NCBI GenBank assembly: GCA_905331475.1
Contig: CAJNYU010003491.1
Span: 1-64,000, forward strand
Direction: 5' to 3'
DNA: 64,000 nt
Source of the DNA: Rotaria socialis
Taxonomy: Eukaryota; Rotifera; Eurotatoria; Philodinida; Philodinidae
The notes below the pieces were generated by a model. It was not told where the DNA came from, made no database searches, and saw only the letters and a list, made by a program, of their open reading frames with translations. The translations under genes and the position numbers were made by a program. The number at the start of each line of letters is the position of its first letter. Position 1 is the first letter of the stretch. Of the stretch, positions 38,066 to 51,716 are shown in pieces.

Positions 38066-41000
38066 GTAAGATTATGATTATGTTACTTTATTGATAGATG
38101 CACAAAAAAAAACCTCCATTGATATAGTTATTGTCATTTTGATATGAAAGATGGAATTTAATAAAAATCTTCTTATGCGTAGATGATCGTTTTGAACGAG
38201 TTGTTCCATTCATTGTTGAACGTCAATGACTATAGCATAGAGACCAGTACGATTGATTTTCTTTCTTCCAAAATATTTCTATTGCGTAAGCCAGAATTTA
38301 CTAGTCGGTGCCTCTTAATAATTTTTCGAGCTTTTGCTTTTATACTCGCTGTCAATCAAACTTACGAACTCCTCACGAAAAATGACCTCGCAAAATATTG
38401 TGAGTCTCCTTCGACTTGATACTAATTTTTAAAGATATCAAAATGCTTTCAAGAACAGAAAAATACTCTTTTCCGATGTTATTCTTTATTTATCATTGGA
38501 TTTTCCAGGTCAATAATATTAATCACTATTTTGTAAATTTGAACAGTCGATATCTGATTTATAGTAAAATGCTCAGATCAGGATTTTTTTAGAATTTCAT
38601 ATTCTATAAAGAGTCTAGGCCTCAAACAGTCGATTCACGACTCGGTGATTTCTTTTGAACTGCTAGATTTTTATTAAATATGACCATGAAGCATCAGTAA
38701 ACGTATTTAAGCATAAACTGACAGCTCTTCTAAGAATCCAGGCAAATGCGATAAATATATGCTGCAATAGTCAGCATTTTCCTGAAGAGTTTAGTGTGCA
38801 TTTAAAATTGATTATAGGGAAAATCTTATTCCGTTAAAGTCTCCGAAAAATCAAAGCACAAAATTTTGATGTCACTGGATTCCATCTGAATTAATTAGAA
38901 CGGTAGACAAAGAAAAGTAGTTCAAAAGTGGGTGTTATAGATATTTGATGATGAACAAGTCATACAATATTTTCCTATTGATTCAGCATTACATTGAACT
39001 GTCATAATATGAAATAAGCATGCATCGCACATATTATAGATTTAAAAGAAGATGTGACTCATTATTATTATCAATCTTCTTTTCGATTCGAATTAGAAAA
39101 ACAATATTTCAGAGCTAATTTACAATTTAGAACCATCGCTGAACTAACACAATTTCGATTTAAAATCCAGTTCATGAACTTAAACTTTTAAAAAGGTTTT
39201 CTTCAGGTTGCAAGTGGATATTACTCTGTGTGAAATGTACTGTGGGAGTGAAATGATTAAATTACTCAGAAGACATTAAGAAAATCATATTATTTTGTAG
39301 CTGAAAAATTAATCAGACTGCAACGAAAACCCCGGTGGGAATGTGTGCGGTATCTAAAAAACTAAAGAGAGATGGTCTTATCGATAAGATTCGATCAGTG
39401 TAGTTTACAAATTCTGTGAGTGCCACGTAATATTAAAAAATACTTCATGTGAACATGATAGAAACGCATGCTATGCTAGATATGTCATTCATGACAAAAT
39501 AATAAAATATTCAGGTATTTCTTGGATTTCACACTAAAATGTTCTGCGGAATAAAAAAAGCAACGGAGTTTTCATCGTTTTTTTTTCTTTCACATGTTAT
39601 GATCTCTCGAAAGACAAAAAGTTTCAGCATTGATCTAGTTTTGCATGTACTACAACGATCCATGCTCTAGAAAATTCTCTATAGAGGCATGATTATAAAT
39701 TTAATTTTTAATAATGCTGTATGACCTCAAATGCACTCAAAATCTGGCGGCCCCTTTTTCTTTGACATCTATTAATAGCGCGCTCGAGACAAAAATAAAT
39801 AAATAGGTATTTATTGGAAATTGTACCCCAGCGTATCAGCTAACAGATATAATTCTGTATTTTTTCATGGAACGCTACGGAATTGTTCTATTTATCAAGT
39901 TTTTTTAGTTCTTTTTAAATTAAATTGTAAACGAAAATATTCGTACCGGCGATACCAAAACGGTTTCAGAGTACTATGTAACTTGGTTATAAATACAATA
40001 TGTGCTCTACTTAATTATTTCTCGTTTTCTTTTCATATTAACTTTCAGCTGTGTTCATTTGCGTCAAAACGTAGAAAATTATTCGAATTAGATTAATCTC
40101 GATTAGAAGAATAAGAGATTTCTGTCAAGGACATAGCAAAGTGCAAGAAACATTCAAACTTTAAGCACGATGTGTAACTCTTCGTTCAGTGAGAACAGAT
40201 TGGAGTGAATTTTGTTTTGTATTTCGTTGCTTTCGAAGCATTTACTAGAAAATCTCCTGAATTTTTCGAGCATTTCAAATAAGTGATTAACTGAAAACAG
40301 ACTTTCGTTTGATTAATTAGTATCTCGATCATTTTTTCAAAGCGTAATTTGACACAGCAATATGATTGAAACTTACTGTTAAACAAAATGTTCTATGACT
40401 TTCCGAAAATATCTAATTTTCTAAACACTTCTGTCGTTTTTAAGATAAAATATTCGTGAGTCAATTAATCAAACACAAAAGGTGACTTGATTATGTCAAC
40501 TGAATTGTGCTCACCTATCTCAATAGTTTTCCTATTTTCAACTTCAAAGCATGAGATATATATATTCGAAGAAAATGCCCTTAGTAATAGCTCTCTGAAA
40601 ACAAAGAAGCCTGTAGATGCTACTCTTCTCTGTGGAATTGCATAGTCAATCTTTTGATAGAAGTTTTAAATTAGAAACTATTCAACAATAAATGAGGAAA
40701 CATCGGATTCGCATCCGATTGTTGTGTGTACTACAAAAACTGAGTCGATTTATATATGTTGTGAATAATTCTAAGAAAAACATCTTTTTTGACAAAATAC
40801 CTGTATCCCCGCCCCTTAGGGATGGTCTGGTCAATAATGATAATTTTTTCGATAAGTCAGCGATTTCTTGACGGATCCTTCTCATCTTCGAACTCGACTG
40901 AGATATTAATGAGATCATTATGTGTACGCAAGTTCATGGCAATTGGATGAGGCTTTCAAAGATTATCGTGTTAACGGCCGGACGGACACACTGACCGAAT

Positions 41001-44000
41001 CTAGTGTGTACTCATTTTTTTTTTGAGTACACAGAAAAAGGTTAAATAGTTTAGAACTCTGGTGCGGGTAAAGAATTACAATTATAAAATTTACTTACCT
41101 ATAATACGCATAGAGTTCTTTAGTAACTTTTGTTTTTTTTTTGATTATCAAACCCTGTAGCTCTCAGGAAGTTCAATTTCATGATTATATTGTGCGTAGG
41201 AGAAAACTGAGGCGACTTCTTTTTTTCTCGTTTGGGATGATACGGCATAGAGAAGCGGTTGCATAAATCAACTAAGAAACTAAGCTACCACAAAAAAAAT
41301 CAAATTATAATTTGATGGTCGTTTTACATACATATGCAACGATTCCAATTATTCTCATTGATTCATTGATTCATTCTCTTTTTGTCTAATTGACATAACT
41401 ACTCGACCGAACTGTTTGTAGTCGAGTAGTCGGAAAACAGTTTTGCTATTCGGATTACGTAATAGATGGGTGCATTCTCCTTTTTCTCTCCCCCCGTCTG
41501 TCTCTCTTGTATGCCAATCAACCTAATCGATTAGAATATTTGTTCTGTCGTTTCCTTTCGAATAACCAAACTAGCATATATTCTAGTTCTTCTCTCAATT
41601 CAATAAATGTTCCATTTAACTTTTTAATAAATTAAATCAAATCGGATTGTCCTACTAAAAGATCATGGAAGCTGAACATATAATTTTCAATCATAATCAT
41701 ATCAGATATTCTGCTTAAAGCACTGTTCTAGTCAGATGATGGCTTATGATTAATATATGAAACAAGATGCGTGCATTGGATAATCAGAAGAGAAGGATTA
41801 TATTAAAATAGAGAATGAAAATACAAGAACTGAAGTCTTTTCCCTGGGCTTAGTAGGCCAACCGACAAACCAAAAATGAACATTAAACGGTGCTAATAAG
41901 AAAATATTCATAGTAGTAACCTTGCAATTATGATTTTCCATCCAATTATGTCTTCTAATGAGGCTCGATTAAATAAAGTATGCTTAAAATATAGAAGAAT
42001 ATATGCGGTTTTTTTAATATCAGGTGAAATTTTAACCCCTTTATCTCATAGTTTTATTGGACAAAATGTTTCTTTCTAGGGCTCGAAAGATTAATATGGA
42101 ATCCTTAAAAAAAACCTTATTAAACTCTTCGGCTTTTTTTGTCAATGACAGATGTCAAGGATAGTATGCTCATAGGATAGCCTGCGTACGCGCATAAATA
42201 GTCTGACGGGCAACGTTGTTACATGAAGAATAATAACAATATTGAACAGACTATACTGTGCCTGTGGCAAACATATGTTTAGATATCGAATTCTACAAGA
42301 TTACATAATTATCTCATCATAGTCTATGCTATATACGTGCAATGTGATTACCATTATTTACTCATTTAACGATCCATTACAATTCACTTAATTATATGAA
42401 TACCATAGATTATGACTAGCCAGAGCAAAGAATAGAAGAAATATTTCATTCGATGACATTGTCGAATAGCTGTAAAATATCTCAAGAAAAAAAAGTTTAC
42501 TCTGCTTGTTACTAATGATTAGCTACGAAAAATTCTCTCGATTTTTTTCTCCAAGTCAACTATTTGAATTTCATATTGTTCAGTTATGTGCTGGTATACA
42601 AGACGTGTAGGCATCGAATATTTCCGAGTGAGAATAAGAACCTATGAATGATGACCATGAAGTATTTCAATATACATGCATGTATCGTCTTACAAAAACA
42701 TGAAGGAACCTTCATCGCGTGAATGCTTCAATGTCGTTTGTTGTTCAAAGGTTATTCTGAATAGTATAATTATGTTTTCTTTCGTTTCGTTACAATTAAC
42801 CTCATGGTCAAATTGTTATCTCAAATCATTGTATTATCTATACAGGAGTTGTCTGTCTCGCTAATGAAAATCAAATAAACAAGTTGGATGGCATTGAAGA
42901 TAAATTCATGTGATTGTTTTTTTCGATCACTTATTATTGAGTATCCTATAGAAGGAGGAAGAAAAAAATAGTGTTGATAACAATGTTCGGCATTCTGTCA
43001 AACAAGATATTTTTTTCGCCTATTTCATGTAAATAAATGTTGTTATTGTACAATGAATAATAATAAACATTATCTTTGTCAAGGATTCTATTTGAAAGAA
43101 AAGAAAAACAATATTTTTTTATTTTGATCTAATATATAAAATGATATTTTATTTGAAACAGCTAAAAAGTGTCGATATTTTGAGATGATTTTTCTTAGAT
43201 TTCGATTATCTTTTCTTCATTTTTCATTCAAAAGAAGTGGCGTTTCATCAATTCATTTTCGCATGAGTGATGCAGTTGTCTAAGAAAGTATTAGCACGTC
43301 GTTCTATTCATCTCCACAATGAATTATATATTTTGTTTTTGTCTGACAATTTTATGTCAAAAACATCGACGGAAAGAAAAGTTTGTCAAGAACAGAAATG
43401 GGATTTATTTTTGCTTGTCAATTACTGAAGGTTAATTGAGAATGTTTGAAGAAATTTAATACTGCTTAACAAGGATATCTTTGTTTTTTCAATTAGCTTG
43501 CTCGTATTAGATTATTCTAATATTGAATAGAAGCCAAGCCAACACGAACTTCCACATAGCAATTTAGTTTATCTTGCCGCATAGATTTCTTTCTTTCATC
43601 GTTATCTATTGTGGACGAATTAGCCTTCGAAACATACTCTTTCAACACATCATCTAGTTCTAGAATGCATTCTGACATTATGTGTCTCAATGTAGTACTA
43701 TACATTGTTTGATCTACAAACATACAAATATATATATATAAATGAAGTTTGTACTAAGAGAATGAGATTCAAACGGTTGGCAATACGAGTTGAATTAACA
43801 GAATTACTAAGGGGTAATCATTTATTACCAGGCAAGTATATTTAATTGAAATCATAAGAAAGCATTCTCTGCGTAAAAGAATCAGGATAGTTTTATTGTC
43901 TATTTTTTTTTCACGAGAATTGTAGGATGTCGCCTTTTTTCAAGATTATGATTCAACGTTGGCACGAGAAAGTGTAGTTTTACTTTTTACATTTTAATGA

Positions 44001-45292
44001 AACAAAAAATATGCGTGCTTAGCAGTGAATCAAGTGATTTTACATGAGATAAGATATATCCTGATTGTCATGATATGAGGGTGTGATGAATTGCTAATGT
44101 TTATTCAAATAAGTTAATTGGAATAAAGAGATTATATCGATTTTTGGTGTAAGAAAGATGTTTAAAGATCTTGTTTTTCGTTCCATCAATATCTAGCCGA
44201 TTTATTGATAGTTTTAAATATTTCGCAGTTCTTTTTTTTCTGTGTCCCCGTTGCTCTTATGCTTTGAGATTATTCAATTCGTTTGACTAGAGTCGTCATC
44301 GAAAATAATTGATGCTGGCAGAAAACTGCGTACATCTAATCTTTATTTCCACAGTTAGCTCATATTCGGACTGATTGACACGTCGCCGGAGATGTTTGTA
44401 CTTTGTACGACTGACTGGTTGTTGATTTGAATTTAGTGCTCAAGACGAGAAGAACTTAGAACAGAATACATAATAAAGCTATTAATATTCTATTTGACTC
44501 TTAATATGTGAAAACTAAAACCATCAAAGCTCTCCGACGCTTTTTTCTTCTGAAAAGAAAAAAATAAACTACTTACAATGTTGAGTTTTTTTGTTGTTGA
44601 TATGCTACTTGGTTTTTCTCGCTTTCCTACGATTAAAAACTTAAACAGTTCGATTTTCTGTTTAATAGCCTGAAGTGCTAAAGCGTATCGTAGTCGCATC
44701 ATACTTCATATGCTTGTATAGTCAATTTTTTTTTCGAGAAAAATCATTCTCCTCTTCTTCTTATTATTATTCAATCAAGTACATTATATTTGCACCTCAG
44801 ACTTTGGAAGAAAAAGAGTTCGCTAAATTTTGAATGTCAGAGGCGGAGGGTCTCTGCTTTTCTTTTTATTTCTCGTGCGTAATTTTTATATATAGTATTG
44901 AAGAAAGTTCAATGGACTTCTTCAATTGAGAGTCAGTAGAAAAATAATGAACGAGCGTTTCGATGCGACAAAAAAGGGGAGACTTCTTCTTATTCTAATT
45001 CATCGTTGCCATAATTTTCTTGCTGGATTATCTTCTTGGTGGGGAAAAATAGAGAAAGGAAGAAGTTGGATGAATAGTAGAAGATGTTAATCCGTAGGTT
45101 TCTTTCTTTTTTGAGATTTAGGATTAGATTATTTATTATGTCAATCGATTCTTTTTTCTCTTTGTAAATACAAAAGAATTGTATTTGATGAAAAAATACG
45201 AGACAGATTCGTATGATGAACCCGTTGTTTTCTTTTTGTTTCTCGACAAATTTGATCATTTTCTAAGAACTCAATAAAATACTTGAAAACTA
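38066..45292. other. Gene-free region with two small perfect hairpins
   Basis: No supported exon in about 7.2 kb. Perfect 10-base inverted repeats occur at 41005-41014/41024-41033 (TGTGTACTCA, T-rich loop) and 41398-41407/41421-41430 (ACTACTCGAC). Their role is unknown. The remaining exons of the GPCR begun at 37892 were looked for here and not found. Confidence 0.45.
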
Positions 45293-46985
45293 CCCATGGA
45301 AAATTATTCGTTATAATGAAAGTGAAAGGACGCGTTTTCGAAAAAATCGAACGTCTTTCATCGACTACGAACGCGTTCCAAAGAACAAATTGATGCGTTT
45401 AGACGCGTTTCTCAAAATTGTGAACGCGTTCGAACGCATACTTGTTGGTAAGCAACGCGTTTTTATTATATTGAACGCGTTAATAGTGGAGGCGTCTTTT
45501 ATCGTACGAACGCTTTCAACTGATATGCGTTCGAACTTGTTCGCGGGTAATTCGTTCTTTTAGTTAGAAAACCAGTTTCTCCAAAAACACTTGAAAACGT
45601 ATACTGAAGAACTTTTTCGACAACTTTCAGAACGCGTTCTTTTATGTAGTGAAAATGACTCATTTTAACTTAATGGAATTCATTATTTGAAATATGTATA
45701 TCGAAATAGATGTAACGAAAGTGCTATGCCAATTAAGAAATATGTGTCAACATGAAAAAATTTCTTTCTGTTGCAATGCACTGAAAGGTAGTGTCTTCTT
45801 AAGAAAAGTGATCATCTATCTAGATTTTCGTAGTAAATGATTTTCCTTTTTCCTAAACTAGTTTTTTTTTATCAAACAAATTCGCTAATCTCTTGCTTTT
45901 TTAATGTACATTCTCAAATCGTATATTCTTTCTTTTATTTAAAAAGTAGTAATCGGGAAGGTTTCAATTGATTTTAAATATTAAACAGAAATTTTGCAAA
46001 AGTTATACTAGTGTATGCCTCAAATGTATTTATTACATTTTTATTTGCCATCGAACGCATCACTTATTTTTGTTCATAATAAAAATCAGAATTGTCCATC
46101 GATTTCTAATTAATTTCTATTAAATTCAGCTTTTGTCGATTTAAATTTATAATGAATTTAACTTTTTAAAATAGAAAAAAAATTCAATTTACTCAAATCG
46201 ATCGTACTTTGCAAATTCAATTTAAACCAATTTAATTAAACTTGAATTCGATAAAAATCACAGTAAATGAGTTTAGATCGCCTGAGAAATATTTAAGTCT
46301 AATTACATGAATTTTAATTGAATTTGAACAGCTTTGTATTGAATTTTTATTAATGTAAGCTACATTAGAAAAATTTTATTGAATGTCAAAAAATATTAAA
46401 ACGTTAAATTTCCAATATTTTATTTTAAAAGAAATTAAAGTTCTTTAAATTTATTTTTGAATTTATTTAATTTTTCGTAAACGTAAATGGATCAGTCTTA
46501 AGTATAAATTTCGTCGTCAGAATAAATTTTGTTTAATACAAATAGAAAATTTAGCTCTTCCAACATACGGAAGTATTGTTCATTCGGATATTCACTACTT
46601 TGAAACTGTAAGTTTATCTGGTCGAATCCGCTGTACAGTAGTAAAATCCAAAACGAATTGGAGCGCGTTCAGTGCGAACGCAAGTATTCGAATAGAGGAA
46701 CCAGCAGTCTGAGAACTTGTACGAATAGCAAAGGAACACGTTCGAGAGCATTACAGAGTTAAAAATAAAATAAATAAATGATTTTTTTCTTCTAAATAAG
46801 AACGCGTTTTTTCCGCGAAAAACATGTTCCTATGGAACGATCAGAACGCGTTCCTTTTATTTAAAAGAACGCGCTTTTCATTACACAAACGCGTCTGAAA
46901 AGGTCGAAAAAGCGTCTTCACAACGCAGTCTTTTATCTCGACAACGCGTTCTTATCCGTTCTTTTTTTGAATTTTTTTCCATGGG
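45293..46985. mobile_element. Non-autonomous element with CCCATGG termini, packed with AACGCGTT motifs
   Basis: The ends are inverted (CCCATGGAAAA at 45293; its complement TTTTCCATGGG ends at 46985) and flanked by TA on both sides, as after a TA target duplication. The outer thirds carry many copies of an eight-base palindrome AACGCGTT: exact copies at 45370, 45423, 45454, 45474, 45631, 46801, 46844 and 46943, plus many near copies (GACGCGTTT, GAACGCATAC, AACGCGCTT). The middle (about 45700-46600) is very AT-rich, itself dense in AATTTAA-like words, and lacks the motif. No protein is encoded. The termini and TA fit a Tc1/mariner-type MITE; the internal motif arrays are unusual. That it is mobile is inference. 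Confidence 0.65.
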
Positions 46986-47964
46986 TAATGTTGCGCTTTT
47001 CTATAGAAGTAAATGATGATAGACGTATCTATGGTTTTACAATGCATACGGTCTTATTCGTAGTAGGGCTTCATGCTAATTTTATTATTCATTGACGACA
47101 TATTGAATTAAAATTTTGCAAGAAATTAACGTTAAGGGCGTGCGTTTGTTAAAAGAGAAAACTTGTATTTAGCAAGTCGTTAGAATTTTCCTTTTACGCA
47201 GCGTCTACATTTTATAGTGGTGATCTCACTTGAATGAATAGTTCATCCTTTTTTATTTTTGATTAATTTTGCAAGTGATAATTTTCGTTTTGCGCAAATC
47301 TCTCGTCGACAATCAAATAAATTATAAGATATAAGAAAGAAATGCAATGTGTTTAGATTCCAAGAGTAAACCGTTAGCTTTCGGATCAAGATAAGTTTAA
47401 TGTTGAATTCCATCTTTTTAAATCTTGATGGCAAGCTAGGATCATAACGTCTGAAGCTCTTTTTTCTGCTGTGCAAGAGACATTCTATTCGATAAGTCTT
47501 TTCTTGTCGATATAGAATTTCTATAATCCAGAAAAATATATTATTGATGAACTTACATTGAACATAATATTGTAAACTTTGAGTTCAAACGAGATTGAAC
47601 ATTGAAAGAATAGTACTTATTCCAAGAGAAGTTTTATTTATAGCAACAATCGGAAATGCGAAGATCTTTTAATGAAACAAAAAATCCTTAATCCAAGCTA
47701 TTCAATATTTCACAGATCTATCATTTCTGTATCAAATGTAAACATTTTATTTTCTCTCTATGATACAATTTAGACCGCAATGCGAGAACATTTTCGATTT
47801 CCTTTTTCTATTATCTTTAATTATATTTTGTTAAACATACACAGAAAGAAGAGGAAGAAGAAGAAGAAGAAGAATAAATATATGAAGTAAACTCTTCTAT
47901 ATTTTCTTTCAGATGAATTCATATTGAAATAAAACAAGCACAAAACAGAAAACAAAAATTCTCA
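46986..47964. other. Upstream region of the peptide-type GPCR
   Basis: No exon recognised. It includes a GAA/AAG microsatellite at 47843-47876, about 90 bases before the GPCR start codon, probably in its 5' untranslated or promoter region. Confidence 0.5.
47843..47876. repeat. GAA microsatellite
   Basis: A short run of GAA/AAG units upstream of the GPCR start. Confidence 0.85.
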
Positions 47965-49818
47965 ATGAACAATGAAACAAATGAAACAGCCATATTGGCA
48001 TACGTTTATCGTATTGAAACGATATTTTTACCAGCAATTATTGTGTTTGGAACTTTATGTAATATAATGACATTTATTGTAATGCGTCGAAGACGCATGC
48101 GTATATCATCAACTTGCTTTTATATGGCAGTTCTTGCCGTAACAGATACATTTGTTTTATGGACAGGCTGTTTAAATCAATGGTTGTATTTAATGCAATT
48201 TCCAACGTTAGTTGTTCAATCGAATTTTACATGCAAATCAGTTCCATTTCTTTTCGTCTTCTTTGCCGATGCAAGGTAACAAACTTGATAAGAAATACAT
48301 GAACTAAGAGAATCTGTTATAAATTCGGTTCTTTTCTTTTTGTTTTGTTAGTGTATGGATTACTGTATGCATGTCGTTTGAACGATACTTCGCCGTTTCA
48401 AGACCCTTAAGAGCTTCACAGATGTGTACAACGAGACGAGCCAAATGGGTAAGATTTTACATCATTAAGTTAATAAGAGATGTAGATAAAGAAGTAAGAC
48501 GTGTCAAGTTTTTAACAGAACCTTTGTGCGCTTTATACGCGCAGATCCATTTTATAATGAGAGAGATAATTAAAGATAAAACTTCAAGCAAAAATAAAAG
48601 AACGTCCTGCATAATTAGATCGACCTTGTACTAATCACGTAGTTTTAATATAATCTGTTGAGTACTAGATGACGAAAGTTCATTTGAATGAACTTGAAAT
48701 CTAGAAAAGATGTAGTAACCTAGAAAAATTTTTTCATTTAGGTTTTAGTTGTCATCTTTGCCGTATTAGCATTGATTGATGGTCATTATCTAATAACATT
48801 AGAAATACAAAAAATTGATGACAACACGCACGTGTGCCATCCAACACGTTGGGCTCATCATTTTGTTCAGAAAATTTTTGTTTACATTGATGGATTAAAA
48901 TATTCTGCCATACCATTTTTTTTGTTACTTTTACTAAGTATACTTATTATACAACGAGTATTTCACGCTGAAAGTATTAGCGCACAATTACGAAATCTTC
49001 GTCAACTAAATCATTATCAGAAATACTCATTAGCATCAAGTTCTAGTATTTCAGGTCATTCATCATTATTGATGGCCAATTCAACACAGCCAACTTCATT
49101 GAATAATACACGTGTTGGTCGTCGTATTACATTTATGTTATTATCTGTTAGCATTGCATTTTGCGTATTTTCAGCTCCGATGTCATTAATGCAGATAGTT
49201 CAAAGTGTATCAAGCCCAGATCATAATTTTACAGCATTAGCTATTGGCAAAGCTGTTGCTGAATTATGTCAATATATAAATCATTCATGCAATTTTTTTC
49301 TATATGCTCTCACCGGACGAATATTTCGTCGAGAATTTGTTCGGCTTTTTTTCCCCACTCGTTTTGGTAATGGTATTAGGAAGCCGGCTGGTACTCCTCG
49401 TACGGGTCTTAATGGACGTGCATGTTTAATACCACATGCAGGACATTCATCAAGTCATCATGGTTCACTTTATTCCATGAATAACAATCGGCAAAGTTTA
49501 TATCAAACATCTCGACGTTTAACAGCATTTTCTTTAAAACAAAATAATACTCAAGTAAATAAACTAAATTTTCAATCGTTTACAATTAAATCGCCTTTAA
49601 TATGCGACCGTAATGGTTTATCACCAGCAAGTAGACATCTCAAAATGTATTATGATAAATCGCAAATATTAGCAAATAAAAATTCAAGTGATAGTAGTCC
49701 GCTATATTCATTATGGAATTTATTTGGTCGAAATAAAAAACGCGAACTCATCGGTGATCGACCATTGTTATTTGTAAAAGCTTTAAAACCAACGCATCAT
49801 CAATTTCAAGGTCATTAA
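47965..49818 (+). CDS. Rhodopsin-family (peptide-type) G-protein-coupled receptor, complete, three exons
   Basis: Exons 47965-48275, 48352-48448 and 48742-49818 join in phase to 494 residues. The N-terminus has N-glycosylation sites (NET twice). TM1 carries GTLCN, TM2 MAVLAVTDTF, and the Cys for the extracellular disulfide are in FTCKSV and THVCHP. TM3 ends in SFERYFAVSRPL, so the usual DRY is ERY. TM5 has the conserved Pro (SAIPFFLLLL). TM6 reads AFCVFSAP, lacking the usual Trp of CWxP. TM7 ends NFFLYALTGRIFRREF, with NFFLY in place of NPxxY. This set fits neuropeptide receptors of the FMRFamide-receptor-like group, but the ligand cannot be told. The third intracellular loop is Ser-rich and the C-tail is long. 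ATG follows an A-rich leader; AATAAA lies 155 bases after the stop. It probably signals peptide ligands at the plasma membrane. Confidence 0.9.
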
Positions 49819-49973
49819 ACAAAACGATACGAACAGATATTTTATTGTTTCTAAAGAATCGTTACTTTTCTTTGTTCCTCCGAAACAGAATTAGAACACT
49901 AAAACAGTTTAATTGACAGATTTCAAGTGTGTATAAATATTGCATGAAAACTTCTACACTTGTTATATTATTC

Positions 49974-49979
49974 AATAAA
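49974..49979 (+). promoter_or_regulatory. Polyadenylation signal of the GPCR gene
   Basis: AATAAA, 155 bases downstream of the GPCR stop codon, on the same strand, in AT-rich sequence. Confidence 0.55.
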
Positions 49980-51716
49980 CTATTGATACTGCTCTGTTGT
50001 TTTGTATATATCTATATATTGTTTTCGATTGAAATCTCTTCTAAATCAATTCGATATAGAATTTTGCAAGAATAACTGCCAGGAAGCAGATGATATCAAG
50101 CGAAAAATCACTAACATATTTTTTATAAATTTAAAAATAATTGATTTTATAATTCATGCAGGCACGCATAAGAGAAATATATGCGACAGCGAATCAACAA
50201 GCAAAATGCCAATTGTCGAATTAATTTTTTTCATTAGAGTTTCTATGGTTCAAAGCATTAGAAGTATGATGACTAGAGAGAATCGACAATATTCTTATCT
50301 GCCTGTCGAAATACTCCTACATGATGAATTGAATAGATATTTTGTTTCTTAATAGTACATTCAGTCTGTATATATGTCGTGACTTCCAGGTTTTTAAATT
50401 AAATTTCCCCTACATTGTTAAGAAAATTAAGAAGAAAACAAGCACTGATTCGACAGGTATTTTTTTGGATATAGTCATTAGGTCACTGGGTCCCCAAAGG
50501 AGTTTTTAATAACATAAATCAAATAGAATGTCATACTTATGGTTGAAACAGAATTAAAAATGATAGTGAAAACAAATTGCGGGCGAAAAAAACTTTCTAT
50601 TAGCGCTCTAAATAATTTTGTATGTGAGTAAACGAAGTCATTCTCTTTCAACAGTAATACAGCTATACTTAAAAGATGCCATTAGACACATATTTACATA
50701 GTAATATAATAATAGAGTTCTCTAATCATTTTTACTTTTAATGATCGTTTCCATTTATAGTTTAATGAGGATAGAGACAGCTTCTAGCAAAGTTTTTTCT
50801 CAATTTAATAATTACCTGAGAAAGGAAAAAGTGCTTATCGAATCGGAAGTTTCATCGTTCTCCGAGAGAATACTACCACAGGCTTTGCTGATTTCGAATA
50901 AAAAATCTCTTCATTCTTTGAAACACGATGTTAAAACAGTGTTCAAACACATCGAGATGAAGTTTGAACCATCCAAACAAGGACAAACATCACCATGGAA
51001 TTATCACAAGGAAAATATCAAAGAATATGACAGGCACGGTTTATCTTACGCATGACTGAGATCTAAAAAACAAGAAATCATTATCATAATTATCTTCAGT
51101 ACGTTGAACTCCGGTTTTATTTAGAAAAATGTATGTGAAGTATCTTATTGTTGAATTTCTAGTGGAATAGGTTAAAACATTACAAAGAAGTCTGTGTTAA
51201 AATAAGTATAATAACTAAAAACATCCTTGAACGTCACAATAACATTTTGTTGCAATGTGAACGCATCTAGCCTTATAAAACTGATTCTCAGAAGCGTATT
51301 AATTAAAAATTCATTCGGCGAATTTCTATTCTCACTAAAAATGAGTGATAATGAAGTTAAATTAAAATATCGTCACAATGGATTGATCGCCTGGATCATT
51401 TGGAACAGATTGAGTTATTCGTTGATGAGTGCAACTAGAAAGAAATACTTCTCGTGAAAACTGCAGTTCAACATACCAAACTAAAACGGATTTTCGACTT
51501 TTAAATATTTGCTTTCCAGGCTCTAGAAGGATCCCTATGATCTCTTTATTAGAGGACATAACTTATCGACGGCGGTTTTCAAAATAACAATGAAGACTAA
51601 TGCAACAGTTTTTCATCTGAGGGAATTTTCAAGTTCTTGTCGTTTGATCTTTCCTATGATCGTTTTAGCACGCACGGTGTTAACATAACGGATCCCATTA
51701 AAGTCAAAGTTCCTCA
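49980..51716. other. Gene-free stretch
   Basis: Short open frames only (the longest about 115 codons near 50002 and 104 codons near 50741), without signal peptide, domain or splice support. Left unannotated as genes. Confidence 0.5.

Noticed and set aside
39821-40096. Frame with hydrophobic stretches, considered as a missing part of the GPCR begun at 37892
   Set aside because: Lacks the LAxxD, DRY and NPxxY signatures and has no suitable acceptor in phase.
43517-43723. Minus-strand 68-codon frame with an ordinary-looking composition
   Set aside because: Isolated, short, without homology recognised or splice support.
50741-51055. Plus-strand 104-codon frame
   Set aside because: No signal peptide, domain, splice context or composition bias that distinguishes it from chance in AT-rich DNA.
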